From assembly GCF_029626145.1 (NCBI RefSeq), contig NZ_JARUBJ010000002.1, positions 6,334,501 to 6,398,500 of the forward strand: a stretch of 64,000 nt of DNA, written 5' to 3'. Position numbers and translations under genes: made by a program. The DNA comes from Micromonospora sp. WMMD961 (GTDB taxonomy: Bacteria > Actinomycetota > Actinomycetes > Mycobacteriales > Micromonosporaceae). Positions 48,748 through 58,430 of this stretch are shown here, piece after piece. Each line of letters starts with the position of its first letter. The first letter of the stretch is position 1. The notes under the pieces are model-generated. The model saw only the letters and a list, made by a program, of their open reading frames with translations. It did not search any database and had not been told where the DNA came from.

Positions 48748-48800
48748 GCCTCTGCCGTACGGTGGCCGGCCAGCTTGACCGGCCACCATACGATCCGCAC

Positions 48801-50273
48801 ATGCGGCGCGCGGAGCTAGACGGAGTTCCGGTCTTCCAACGCGATCTGCCGGGCGTACTGGGCGCATCGTTGACGTTCGGCTGCGGCACCCGCGACGAGG
48901 AGCTCGACTCCATCGGCCTGAACCATCTGGTGCATCATCTGCTGGAACGGTCCGACCCGTACGTCGCGGAGAAGTACGCGAACGACACCTGGGTGAACGA
49001 GACCTCGTTCTTCGCCGCCGGCACACCCGAGCAGGTCGCGGAGCACTTCACCACTCTCTGCTCGACTATCAGCCATATTCCGCCGACGGACCTGCCAGAC
49101 GCGGTCGCCGACGTCGACGCGGACGACCGGGACGTGTCCGACATCGACGAGGGCGTGCTCGACCCGTGGGGATCACTGCTCGCCCGGCGGTTCGGGCCGC
49201 GCGGACACGGCCTGGCGCGTTGGCCCGCCGTGGATTACCGGCTCTTCACGGCCGACGAGATCAGACAGCATGTGGGCAGGTTCTTCACCAGCGGCAACGC
49301 CGTCCTCGCCACGACCGCCGAAGCGCCTCCGTCGATGCGACTGCTACTGCCCGCCGGGTCCCGTGCAGACCACGAGACACGCCTCGTGAACCACCAGTCG
49401 GGCCCGGTCTGGTACGCCGATGAGGTGCACGGTGTCGCGCTGGTCGTCGGCTCCGCGCCCAGCGTGGAAGCCCTCCTGCTGATGTCCGCGCTGAGGTCGC
49501 GTGTCGACCAGGCGGTGCAGCGAGCCGGGATCGGCCGGTTCGCCGAGCTCATGACCGAGGTCGTCGACGGCGCGCGGCACGAACTCGGCATCAGGATCAG
49601 CCCGACGAGCGCCAGGCGGTTCGACGCCGCGTCGGCGGCGGAACTGCTCTGGGCGGAGCTACGGAGACTCGTGCACGACGGGCTCGACCCAGCCGACATG
49701 GCGAACCTGGAAGCGAGTCGGACCGCGGCCATACCCGCGGACCTCGTACCGACGTACGACGCGTTGGCCTGGATGCGGCCGATCCAAAAGCTCGAATCCG
49801 CTGTCCACCTGGAGTTGTTCGGCACCACCGAGCACTACCTCACGGATCCGCTCACCGAACCGGACGGGCTCTCTCCGGCCGCGGCGCGGGACCTCATGTC
49901 GGGCTGGCTCTCCTCCGCCATGATCGTCGTGCCGTACGGATCTCGACCGGACCTCCCCGGGGCCGCCGACGCCTCCTGCCCCGGCGCTCGCTTCGTGCCG
50001 GCCGGTGACGTGGTCCGGCCGGCCTTCAGGAAGCGGTTCGGCAACAAGGGCTCGCTGGTGATCGGCACCGATGCTGTTTCCACAGTGGACGGCGAGGGCA
50101 ACGTGCACACCGTCCCGCTGTCTCAGGCGCTCGTGGTCGAGCGGGACGACGCACTCTGGCTCGCGCACGTCGGCCACGGCTGCGTCACCACCATCTCGGA
50201 CTTCGCCCACGCGGCCGGCAAGCTCCGGTCCGCGCTACCCCCGCGACGGTTCCGCAGAGCGTCAGAGACCTGA
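48801..50273 (+). CDS. M16-like peptidase fold protein lacking the catalytic Glu
   Basis: This 490-residue protein resembles M16 (pitrilysin/insulinase) zinc peptidases: N-terminal MRRAELDGVPVFQRDLPGVLGASLTFGCGTRDEELDSIGLNHLVHHLLERSD, a duplicated alpha/beta architecture and late FTADEIRQHVGRFFTSGNAVLATTAEAPPS. The motif HxxEH appears as HLVHH (His42 to His46): both metal-binding His remain, but the catalytic Glu is His45. It may be an inactive or repurposed subunit like those that pair with active M16 partners; no partner gene is nearby. The start at ATG 48801 is set by the family. Confidence 0.75.
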   Translation: MRRAELDGVPVFQRDLPGVLGASLTFGCGTRDEELDSIGLNHLVHHLLERSDPYVAEKYANDTWVNETSFFAAGTPEQVAEHFTTLCSTISHIPPTDLPDAVADVDADDRDVSDIDEGVLDPWGSLLARRFGPRGHGLARWPAVDYRLFTADEIRQHVGRFFTSGNAVLATTAEAPPSMRLLLPAGSRADHETRLVNHQSGPVWYADEVHGVALVVGSAPSVEALLLMSALRSRVDQAVQRAGIGRFAELMTEVVDGARHELGIRISPTSARRFDAASAAELLWAELRRLVHDGLDPADMANLEASRTAAIPADLVPTYDALAWMRPIQKLESAVHLELFGTTEHYLTDPLTEPDGLSPAAARDLMSGWLSSAMIVVPYGSRPDLPGAADASCPGARFVPAGDVVRPAFRKRFGNKGSLVIGTDAVSTVDGEGNVHTVPLSQALVVERDDALWLAHVGHGCVTTISDFAHAAGKLRSALPPRRFRRASET

Positions 50274-50299
50274 CCCCGCAGGCGGGTTGCCAACGGCCG

Positions 50300-51058
50300 T
50301 CACTGCCGCCGAGCGCGCAGCACCCCGGTCAGCATCGGCAGTGTGAACTCGCCCTCGGCGGTCTCCAGCCTGCTCGCGAGAAACGAACGGATCCGGCCGA
50401 GCAAGGCCTCCCGGTCCGCTTCCGGCATGACCAGCATTCCCGCCCGGGTCGCGAGCGTCGCGACGAGCGAGTCGGCGGTACGGCGCTGCCCGTGCGGAAA
50501 CTCGGCCTGCTCCGACGCCCGGAATCGGGTGACCGGACCGAGCATGTCCGCTGTCGCCGTCCGCCAGGCGCTCAACGTGTCACGCGGGCCGATGGCCGCG
50601 CTACCGCTGATCCCTTCGAGGTCGGCAACCCAGTCGATCCGGTCGTCCATGACGTTCCACAAACCAGCCAGGACGCCTCCCGGTGCGAGGATCCGGGTGA
50701 TTTCCGGCCCCGCGACGGCCATGTCGAACCAGTGCAGGGCGTTGCCGGCCAACACCGCGTCGACGGACGCGTCCGGCAACGGGATGGCCTCGGCGCTACC
50801 CGGCAGGGCACGAACGGCCGGCAACGCGCGGCGCAGCTCGGTGAGCATCGCGGTGTCGGGCTCGACCGCGACGACGTCCACGCCCACCGCGAGCAGCGTG
50901 GCGGAGAGCTTGCCGGTGCCGGCACCGAGGTCGAGCACGCGCTGGCCGGGCGCGCCGTCAAGCGCCCATCGAACGGCGTCCTGCGCGTAGTCCGGGCGGT
51001 GCTCGGCGTATGCGGCAGCCGCCGCGCCGAACGACGATCGGAGCAGCTGTTCCGTCAT
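50300..51058 (-). CDS. SAM-dependent methyltransferase
   Basis: This 252-residue class I methyltransferase begins MTEQLLRSSFGAAAAAYAEHRPDYAQDAVRWAL. Motif I is VLDLGAGTGKLSATLLAVG, then VDVVAVEPDTAMLTELRRALP, VDAVLAGNALHWFD and LAPGGVLAGLWN. It resembles UbiE/BioC-type small-molecule methyltransferases of unknown target. It is convergent with the M16-like gene and divergent from the next membrane protein gene. Confidence 0.88.
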   Translation of the reverse strand: MTEQLLRSSFGAAAAAYAEHRPDYAQDAVRWALDGAPGQRVLDLGAGTGKLSATLLAVGVDVVAVEPDTAMLTELRRALPAVRALPGSAEAIPLPDASVDAVLAGNALHWFDMAVAGPEITRILAPGGVLAGLWNVMDDRIDWVADLEGISGSAAIGPRDTLSAWRTATADMLGPVTRFRASEQAEFPHGQRRTADSLVATLATRAGMLVMPEADREALLGRIRSFLASRLETAEGEFTLPMLTGVLRARRQ

Positions 51059-51098
51059 GCGGTCAACCTACCCCGGTCAATGGACGTCGGCTGCGACC

Positions 51099-51656
51099 AT
51101 GACCACCGTGAAGATCGCGCGGACCTGGTGGCGGATGCGTTACCCCGCCTACGTACTCGGCATCGTGGCCGGGCTGGTCATGATGTGGCTGCCCAGCAAG
51201 ACGTTCGACGACAACGAGGCGTGGGGAACCCGGCTGCGGGCTGACGGCGTGCCCGTCCAGGCGGTCATCCACGAGACCGTCTACAAGGCCCGCAACAGCC
51301 GCACGATGCATCTGCGCTACCAGGTCGCCGGCGTCCCGCATCGGGCCGAGGTCGGCTGCTGGGAGGTCTGCCTCCCGGCCGGCACGGAGGTGCGGATCTG
51401 GGTCAACCCCGACGACCCCGAGGACTTCGTGACCGAGTTCGGGATGTTGAGTGGGCATCGCGGCCGGCTGCAGGGCGTGGTCGGGGCTGCGGGTCTGATC
51501 CTGTCCGGCACGATGCTGGCCGCCGTGGTCGGGCGCCTCCTCGGACGACGACGAGACCGCCGTCAACGCGACTGGCAGCGGCAACAGCGAGAACATCGCC
51601 GCCGGCAGTTCCTGAACACCAAGGGCGGAACGAAGCGCAAACCGAGCCACCGCTGA
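51099..51656 (+). CDS. DUF3592-like membrane protein
   Basis: The 185-residue protein begins MTTVKIARTWWRMRYPAYVLGIVAGLVMMWLPS. A soluble beta-rich segment (VPVQAVIHETVYKARNSRTMHLRYQVAGVPHRAEVGCWEVC) lies between an N-terminal helix and a second membrane helix near residues 137-160 (LQGVVGAAGLILSGTMLAAVVG). This is the DUF3592 layout. The tail is strongly basic. The function is unknown. Confidence 0.75.
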   Translation: MTTVKIARTWWRMRYPAYVLGIVAGLVMMWLPSKTFDDNEAWGTRLRADGVPVQAVIHETVYKARNSRTMHLRYQVAGVPHRAEVGCWEVCLPAGTEVRIWVNPDDPEDFVTEFGMLSGHRGRLQGVVGAAGLILSGTMLAAVVGRLLGRRRDRRQRDWQRQQREHRRRQFLNTKGGTKRKPSHR

Positions 51657-51705
51657 TCGCGCCGTCGCCCACCCCGGGCCAAGGCTCGACGTAGCTGTCC
51701 TCGGA

Positions 51706-52248
51706 CTACACGCAGACCCAGCAGTACAGCCGATGACCCCGATCAGTCGCATGACGTGCGAGCAGGGACAGTTCACCCAGGAATCCGGCTATCAGGTCCG
51801 GGTCACCCTGGCCCCAGAACTCCTCCGTCTGCGACCACGAGACGGCCACCGCGGACAATCGCTCGGGTGTGCACTCGACCAGTGCCTGCTGCAACTCGTC
51901 AGTGAGCGACAGCACCAGCCGCTCGCCGTGGTCTCGGACGGCTACGTCCATCGCCCACCGGGGGCGAGCGAAGATGGCGTCCATACCGACGCCGGTGAGC
52001 AGATCCTCCAGCGTCCCCATCTGCACCATCGGGTCGACGCCCTTGACGGCCAGCACCGGCAGACCATGCTCGGAGAATCGGACGCGCGGTCGCCTGGCGC
52101 GGTCCAACGCCGCACGGTCGCCGGCACGGATCGCCGCCTGCAACTCGGGTGACACGGGCTCGACCCCACCCGGGCCACCCTCGACGTCGATCGTCGCGGC
52201 AGCATCCTCGTCCGACCCGGCAGCGAAGTATTCGTAGAGGTTTCCCAC
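51706..52248 (-). CDS. Hypothetical protein, unknown function
   Basis: From GTG 52248 a 180-residue soluble protein begins MGNLYEYFAAGSDEDAAATIDVEGGPGGVEPVSPELQAAIRAGDRA. An acidic N-terminal third is followed by FSEHGLPVLAVKGVDPMVQMGTLEDLLTG and a C-terminal part ending LARHATDRGHRLYCWVCV. The last residues CWVCV carry two Cys that could bind metal or form a disulfide. Homologues with this architecture are seen in actinobacteria, but I know no function. Confidence 0.7.
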   Translation of the reverse strand: MGNLYEYFAAGSDEDAAATIDVEGGPGGVEPVSPELQAAIRAGDRAALDRARRPRVRFSEHGLPVLAVKGVDPMVQMGTLEDLLTGVGMDAIFARPRWAMDVAVRDHGERLVLSLTDELQQALVECTPERLSAVAVSWSQTEEFWGQGDPDLIAGFLGELSLLARHATDRGHRLYCWVCV

Positions 52249-52305
52249 CCGGGAATCATCCCCCACCCGCCGCGATCGGCTCACCAGCAGAAGCCGCTCA
52301 GGCGG

Positions 52306-52770
52306 CTACCGGGGGTCGCGCTGGGTCGAGCGCAGGCGCTGGCGCAGCAACACCGCCGTCACCAGGTAGCCAACGCCGAGCAGTGCTGCCAACGCAGCGA
52401 CGATGACGGACCAACTGATCGGCTCGCCGACGGCGAACACCCCGTACGCCACGGCCAGGACGAGCCAGAACCCTCCCAGGACAAAGCCCTGCTTCGGAGT
52501 TCTCGCTGTCTGCCACCACCGGCTGGCGGTCGGTCCCACGTACGCGATCCTGTCATCTCCGTTGCCCCGCCTGTTCCCCAGACTCTTCGTCGAGAGCCGC
52601 CAGAAGGGCGGGACCTGCGCAGTGTCCGCGTCGAAGGCACCATGGATCTGGTGCTGGTCACCCGGATAGAAACGCTGCTGGACCTGCTGTAGCGACTCGC
52701 AGCGCAACAAGCCGTGCGGGTCCGGATCTGCCGTGATCGGCGTAGCCAAGGTACGGCGACATCGTCGCAC
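52306..52770 (-). CDS. Hypothetical protein with two membrane segments
   Basis: The last 154 residues of a long open frame look real: a soluble part with two Trp/Gln-rich segments (LLRCESLQQVQQRFYPGDQHQIHGAFDADTAQ) followed by two helices (residues about 96-116 and 120-141). The start chosen is GTG 52770, immediately downstream of a GAGGAC hexanucleotide tract. No ribosome binding site is visible, so the true start could be TTG at 52749 or later. Everything upstream of 52770 in the frame is Arg/Pro-rich shadow and is excluded. Confidence 0.55.
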   Translation of the reverse strand: MRRCRRTLATPITADPDPHGLLRCESLQQVQQRFYPGDQHQIHGAFDADTAQVPPFWRLSTKSLGNRRGNGDDRIAYVGPTASRWWQTARTPKQGFVLGGFWLVLAVAYGVFAVGEPISWSVIVAALAALLGVGYLVTAVLLRQRLRSTQRDPR

Positions 52771-52800
52771 GAGGACGAGGACGAGGACGAGGACGAGCAC
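52771..52800. repeat. Five-unit hexanucleotide repeat (GAGGAC)
   Basis: Four identical GAGGAC units (52771-52794) and a variant GAGCAC form a microsatellite directly at the presumed start of the adjacent minus-strand gene. Repeat-length changes would shift spacing upstream of that start in steps of six. Confidence 0.85.
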
Positions 52801-52876
52801 GGGCCGAGCTGGCCGTGCCGGCGGCCGCGGCCCGCAGGTTGACCACGAGGAAGACGGTCGGCCTCTGCCGGTGCGC

Positions 52877-53554
52877 TCAGCGGAGGCGATCCGCGTGCCG
52901 GGATAGTTTCGCCAGCACCGCGTCCAGTGGCAGGCTTGCGGCGCTGGTAAGCAGCAGGTCTGCAGTGGTGAAGCGGGCGTGGTCCGCATGCGGGTTCGGC
53001 ACTGCCACGCAACGCAGCCCAGCCGCTTGCGCCGCTGCGACACCGTGCGCGGTGTCCTCGAACGCGACCGCCTCCTCCGCCGGCAGCCCGAGCCTCTCCA
53101 GTGCCAGCAGATATACGGCCGGGTCCGGCTTGTGCGCGGCCACCTCCTCGCCGGTTGCCAGCACCTCAAACCGCGCCCGCAACCCGGCCCGATCCAGCAT
53201 GGCGCTCACATGGACTAGCGGAGAACTGCTCGCCACCGCCAGCCGCAGCCCCAGAGCCGCGGCCCGGTCCAGCCAGCCGATGATGCCCGGCGCCGGCCCG
53301 AGCGTCGCATTCAGTTCCGCCCGGTACGCCATCCGCAGCTCGTGACTGGATATGCGGTCGTAGGCCGCTCCGACCGCTGCGGCGAGCGCGGCGTAGCGCG
53401 GCTCGTTCGCGTCGCCGCCGTGGTCAGCGAAGAAGCCGCGCGGGTCGAGCTCGAGGCCGTGCCGCCGCCACTCCCAGCGCCAGCTCTCCAGCAGAGTGGT
53501 CTCCGTGTCCATCAGCAGGCCGTCGAAGTCGAAGATGAGCGCTTTGACCGTCAC
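52877..53554 (-). CDS. HAD-superfamily hydrolase (beta-phosphoglucomutase-like)
   Basis: The 225-residue protein begins MTVKALIFDFDGLLMDTETTLLESW. Motif I Asp9/Asp11 (DFDG), a helical cap domain, motif II VASSSPLVHV, motif III HKPDP and motif IV FEDTAHGVAAAQAAGLRCV mark a subfamily I HAD phosphatase or phosphoglucomutase. The substrate is a small phosphorylated sugar or similar. GTG 53554 is the family start; the divergent frame on the plus strand begins next to it. Confidence 0.92.
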   Translation of the reverse strand: MTVKALIFDFDGLLMDTETTLLESWRWEWRRHGLELDPRGFFADHGGDANEPRYAALAAAVGAAYDRISSHELRMAYRAELNATLGPAPGIIGWLDRAAALGLRLAVASSSPLVHVSAMLDRAGLRARFEVLATGEEVAAHKPDPAVYLLALERLGLPAEEAVAFEDTAHGVAAAQAAGLRCVAVPNPHADHARFTTADLLLTSAASLPLDAVLAKLSRHADRLR

Positions 53555-53560
53555 GGCGGC

Positions 53561-53989
53561 AGTATTCCAATCCCCGGTTCCAGTCGAGACGCAGGACCGG
53601 CCCGGGCCCGTGCCAGACTCCACCCCGCCGACGACGACAGCGGGATCAACGAGCACCTCCTCGACGACTGGCGCGCCGCCCAGCGGCGACCCAAGCCAGT
53701 CGACCCGGACACGCTGCTCGCAGCGCAACCCGACTCGGGCACGCACTCCATCATCGACATGGCCAACGGCGTGTCGGCCGAGCCGGCGTTGTTCACCGTC
53801 TCTCCACTAACCGACGAGCAGGCGATCGAGTTCTTCGGCACCCGAACGCCGACGCCGGATCAGGTCGTGGATTGGATGGAGAGCTTCGACCCGTCCTCGA
53901 TCCGCGAACGATGGCAGGGCATATACATCCTCAGCTACCTCGACGGCCGTCCCGAGCAGATCCACTTCACCGGGTTCTCCGGTGACTGA
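53561..53989 (+). pseudogene. Start-less ORF, probably 5'-truncated hypothetical gene
   Basis: A frame ending at 53989 encodes protein-like sequence from about 53620 (GINEHLLDDWRAAQRRPKPVDP) to TPTPDQVVDWMESFDPSSIRERWQGIYILSYLDGRPEQIHFTGFSGD. No ATG, GTG or TTG exists in this frame between the HAD start and 53758, where an internal ATG (MANGVSAEPALF) could start a 77-residue product. The 5' end appears lost, or the gene uses a rare start. No family recognised. The following gap (53990-54238) contains no gene I can support. Confidence 0.35.
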
Positions 53990-54238
53990 ACGACGCCCAG
54001 ATCCCATGGAGCCTCGCCATCCCGTCGCCGTCGACCCGCCCCTGCGCGAGCGGGCCGCCTCCGGGACCGCTCACGTCAGGACGGCCTTGACGCATGGACG
54101 GACGCTGGCGGTCCCGGCGATGGTCTGCTCGGCTCGCCCCGGGCCGTCGGCGACGGGATGGGATGAGGCGTGGGGTTGCGCCCCAGGTGTGTCCCAGACC
54201 GAAGCATCAACGCTCTGAGCTGCCATAACAGCCCGGAT

Positions 54239-55324
<1,086 letters not shown>

Positions 55325-55411
55325 GACCAGCCAGCTTACGCGGGTGCCGGCCGGGCCGACCGAGGCGGCTCCGATCCAACCCGAAACGACGGCCGGCAGA
55401 GCCGTCGACGC

Positions 55412-56146
55412 TCAGCCGAGCAGGCGCGGCGCGATGACCGACTCCCGGACGCTGCCGTCCACGCCTCGGCTGACCTCGTACGCCGAGACGCCCTCACGGT
55501 CCGCGACTGCCTCGACCAGCCGCGTGCCCCGGTAGACCAGGCCGACTCCGTCGTCGGTGCAGTGGCTTGTCGGCAGCGTCTCGTCACCCACGAGCTGGTG
55601 CATGAGCGGGCGGCGTTGGCCCTCGCTGTCGTAGTGCACCCCGTTGCCGTAGGGCAGCCAGCCCAGGCCATCCGTGAAGCCGCGCAGCCGGGGGCCGAAG
55701 CTGTCGGTGGCACCGCCGACGTGCCAGCAGATCGAGCCGGCGGAGACGCCGGCCAGCACCACGCCGGCCTGCCAGCACTCGTGCAGGATCTCGTCGAGCC
55801 CGTGCACCCGCCAGACGGCGACCAGATTGGCCACGCTGCCGCCGCCGACCCAGACCACGTCCTGGGCGAGCAGGTGGGCGCGGACGTCCTCGACGTTCGG
55901 CATGGGGAACAGGGCGAGGTGCGACAGCCGGAACCGGGTGGCGGCGAACGCGCCGTAGACAGCGGTCAGCGAGGTGGGCTGGTCGCCGACGGCCTGCCCG
56001 AGATAACAGACCCGCGGTTGCGGACCCGCCTCGGCCAGCTCGGCCGCCAGGTCGAAGACCGGGCTGGGGCGCATGTCGTAGGGCCCTCGGTCACCCCGGG
56101 AGAAGCCCATGCTGGTGGCGATGATGGTCGGCTCGCTGGCAGGCAT
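55412..56146 (-). CDS. Peptidase E (S51 dipeptidase family)
   Basis: This 244-residue protein has the S51 fold. The catalytic Ser135 lies in GVSAGSICWH, which follows a GGGSVANLVAVWR motif. S51 enzymes hydrolyse Asp-X dipeptides or act in cyanophycin-like degradation. The ATG at 56146 is chosen because residues before it lack homology. It is downstream of the ychF upstream region but transcribed in the same direction as ychF. Confidence 0.88.
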   Translation of the reverse strand: MPASEPTIIATSMGFSRGDRGPYDMRPSPVFDLAAELAEAGPQPRVCYLGQAVGDQPTSLTAVYGAFAATRFRLSHLALFPMPNVEDVRAHLLAQDVVWVGGGSVANLVAVWRVHGLDEILHECWQAGVVLAGVSAGSICWHVGGATDSFGPRLRGFTDGLGWLPYGNGVHYDSEGQRRPLMHQLVGDETLPTSHCTDDGVGLVYRGTRLVEAVADREGVSAYEVSRGVDGSVRESVIAPRLLG

Positions 56147-56217
56147 CGGGGCGTCCTTCCGTCGGGGCGTTGCGGTGCCCATCCTGCCTCAGCCGACACA
56201 CCGCGCAGGCTCGACGG

Positions 56218-56721
56218 TCACCGGGACCCCTCCGGTCGCCGTTGGCGAGGCACCTCGACCTCGGGCCAGCAGGCGAGGGCCGGCCGGTCGGCCAGGGGCA
56301 GTTGCCCTGCGGCGGCCCGGGGCAGGGTGAACCGGTCGGCTGCTGCCGGGCCGGCCGAGATCGACTCGCGCAACATCCACCGCACCTCGTCGGCCAGCCA
56401 ACCCAACCCCGGCCGGGCGGCGATCTCGCGAACGAGCCGCCGGCCGACGCGGGTGTCGTCGTCGTAGAAGCGCATGCACCAGTGGTGTGTCCACATCCCG
56501 AGCGCCCGCAGGCCCGCGTCGTCGAGTGAACCGGCCAACCGGCCACACGCGGTGTCGGAGAAGACCCGGTCGGGGTCGCCCGCCCGGTCCCGGTCGATCG
56601 CGCCCACGGCGGCCGGTGCGACAGCCCGCATCCGTCGGTAGAAGGACTGCACCACAGCGCGGGGCAACGGCGGGAACGCGCCCGTTGTCGACGCCGCCGC
56701 CCAACCCGCCACGCTCGTCAT
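56218..56721 (-). CDS. Hypothetical protein, unknown function
   Basis: From ATG 56721 (AGAAGGGG, about eight bases upstream) a 167-residue protein begins MTSVAGWAAASTTGAFPPLPRAVVQSFYRRMR. It has helical content, and contains a Trp/His-rich core WTHHWCMRFYDDDTRVGRRLVREIAARPG. No signal peptide or membrane helix. I do not recognise a family. It is upstream of the peptidase E gene on the same strand. Confidence 0.6.
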   Translation of the reverse strand: MTSVAGWAAASTTGAFPPLPRAVVQSFYRRMRAVAPAAVGAIDRDRAGDPDRVFSDTACGRLAGSLDDAGLRALGMWTHHWCMRFYDDDTRVGRRLVREIAARPGLGWLADEVRWMLRESISAGPAAADRFTLPRAAAGQLPLADRPALACWPEVEVPRQRRPEGSR

Positions 56722-56936
56722 GTCCCGCACCCCTTCTTCAGTTGGTGGCCGGACGGTACCCGTCACGACCGACACTTCCGGGCGGGAGACACCTGTCACC
56801 TTCTCGCGGGCACTCCCGCACGCGGAGCCACGAACAGGACGAACCGGTCCGCCGAATTTGTCGGCGCCGGTGTGCCCGCTCATTCTTGGGTCATGACCGA
56901 TCCCGGCCACCCGAGGTGCGCGCTGCGGAGGCACCG

Positions 56937-58352
56937 ATGACCGCCGCCATGGCCCGGGTGCCCGACTCCCTGCGGGGACAGATCGTCACACCCGGCGACC
57001 GCCGGTACGCGCAGCTGCGCTCGACGTACACCACGTCGGCGTCGCCGGCCGCCGTCCTGCTGCCGAAGACCACCGCGCAGGTGGTCGACGCGCTCCGCTA
57101 CGCGCGGGAGCAGCGGCTGCCCATCGCCGTCCGCAGTGGCGGGCACGGCTTCTCCGGCGCCTCCTCCAACAACGGCGGCGTGGTCATCGACCTGTCCATG
57201 CTCGACCGGGTGCAGGTGCTCGACGAACGGGCCGGGCTGGTCCGGGTCGAGGCCGGGGCCCGCTGGGCGAACGTGGCGAAGACACTGGCCCCGTACGGCC
57301 TGGTGATCAGCTCTGGTGACCACGGCGGTGTCGGCGTCGGCGGCCTGGCCACCGGCGGAGGCATCGGTTGGTTGGTCCGCGCCCACGGTCTCACCATCGA
57401 CCGCGTCCGCGCGGTCGAGGTGGTCCTCGCGGACGGAACGCTGGTACGCACGGACGCCGACCACGAGCCGGAGCTGTTCTGGCTGGTCCGCGGCGCGGGA
57501 GCGGGAGCGGGGATCGTGGTGGCCTTCGAGATCGAGGCCGCCGAGCAGCGCAACGTCGGCGTGGCGCAGGTCGTCGTCGAGGCGCGTCCGGACGGACGCA
57601 CCATCCGGGAGTGGACCAGCTACCTCGCGCAGGCACCACGGGAGTTGTCCGCGGCCGCCGTGGTGTACGCCGAGGGCCGCTCGGCACTCATGTCCATCAC
57701 CGCTGTGGTGGCCGCCGAGAGCCTGCGGCGGGCCCGACCCGCGGTGGAGCCGCTGCTCGCCATCGGCAGGGTGCTCGAACACCGGACCGACCTGCTGCCA
57801 TATCCGAGCCTGGTACCGACCGCGCACCTGCACCCCAACGTCGGGCAGCAGCGCGGCACCACCACCAACGGTCTGTTCCGCGACCTGGACGACGCCGGCG
57901 CGCGGGCTGTGATGCGAGCGGTGACCGGGCCGGGGCGGGCGGTGGTCCAGCTCCGCTCGTTGGGCGGAGCGATCAACGACGTCGCTTCCGACGCGACCGC
58001 GTACCCGCATCGCCACCAGGACACGATGGTGGTCGCCTCGGTGTTCCCACCGCAGGGCGCGGGAGCGTTGGACACGGCCTGGCGGGCGATCGGCGCGCGG
58101 GCCGACGGGGCGTACGTCAACTTCGAGAGCCGGCCCGGCCCGGGCGCGTTCGCCCGGATCTACCCGGGCGAGACCGGAGCCCGGGTGCGGCGGCTGTGGA
58201 AGCGGTACGACCCGGACGGCGTGTTCCGCCCGGCCCTGCTGACCGGCCAACCGCAACGCGCCACGCGACCGACCCGGTCCGCCCAGCCTGCCGGATCTGG
58301 CCAGCCTGCCGGATCTGGCCAGCCGCATCGGCGCCGTCGACGCCCCCGTTGA
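56937..58352 (+). CDS. FAD-binding (BBE-like) oxidoreductase
   Basis: This 471-residue PCMH/BBE-family flavoprotein has the FAD-binding motif AVRSGGHGFSG with the covalent His70. The position of the second covalent Cys in berberine-bridge enzymes (CPTVG) reads DHGGVG, so FAD is probably attached at one site only. The C-terminal BBE motif VNFESRPGPGAFARIYPGETGARVRRLWKRYDPDGVFR is present. Such enzymes oxidise sugars, alcohols or natural products with O2. ATG 56937 has GGAGG five bases upstream. The last 40 residues contain two 18-bp repeats (58287-58322) coding GSGQPA. Confidence 0.9.
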   Translation: MTAAMARVPDSLRGQIVTPGDRRYAQLRSTYTTSASPAAVLLPKTTAQVVDALRYAREQRLPIAVRSGGHGFSGASSNNGGVVIDLSMLDRVQVLDERAGLVRVEAGARWANVAKTLAPYGLVISSGDHGGVGVGGLATGGGIGWLVRAHGLTIDRVRAVEVVLADGTLVRTDADHEPELFWLVRGAGAGAGIVVAFEIEAAEQRNVGVAQVVVEARPDGRTIREWTSYLAQAPRELSAAAVVYAEGRSALMSITAVVAAESLRRARPAVEPLLAIGRVLEHRTDLLPYPSLVPTAHLHPNVGQQRGTTTNGLFRDLDDAGARAVMRAVTGPGRAVVQLRSLGGAINDVASDATAYPHRHQDTMVVASVFPPQGAGALDTAWRAIGARADGAYVNFESRPGPGAFARIYPGETGARVRRLWKRYDPDGVFRPALLTGQPQRATRPTRSAQPAGSGQPAGSGQPHRRRRRPR

Positions 58353-58430
58353 CGGCGGCCCTGGACACCAGCACTCCCAGGTCCGATTCCCGCCAGCCGA
58401 CGACGCGCCGGGCGGGGCATCATCGGGGAC

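Noticed and set aside
52771..53169. N-terminal extension of the membrane protein at 52306-52770
   Set aside because: The upstream frame overlaps the HAD gene and is Arg/Trp/Pro-rich. It includes the translated hexanucleotide repeat (VLVLVLV), which is not a credible protein segment.
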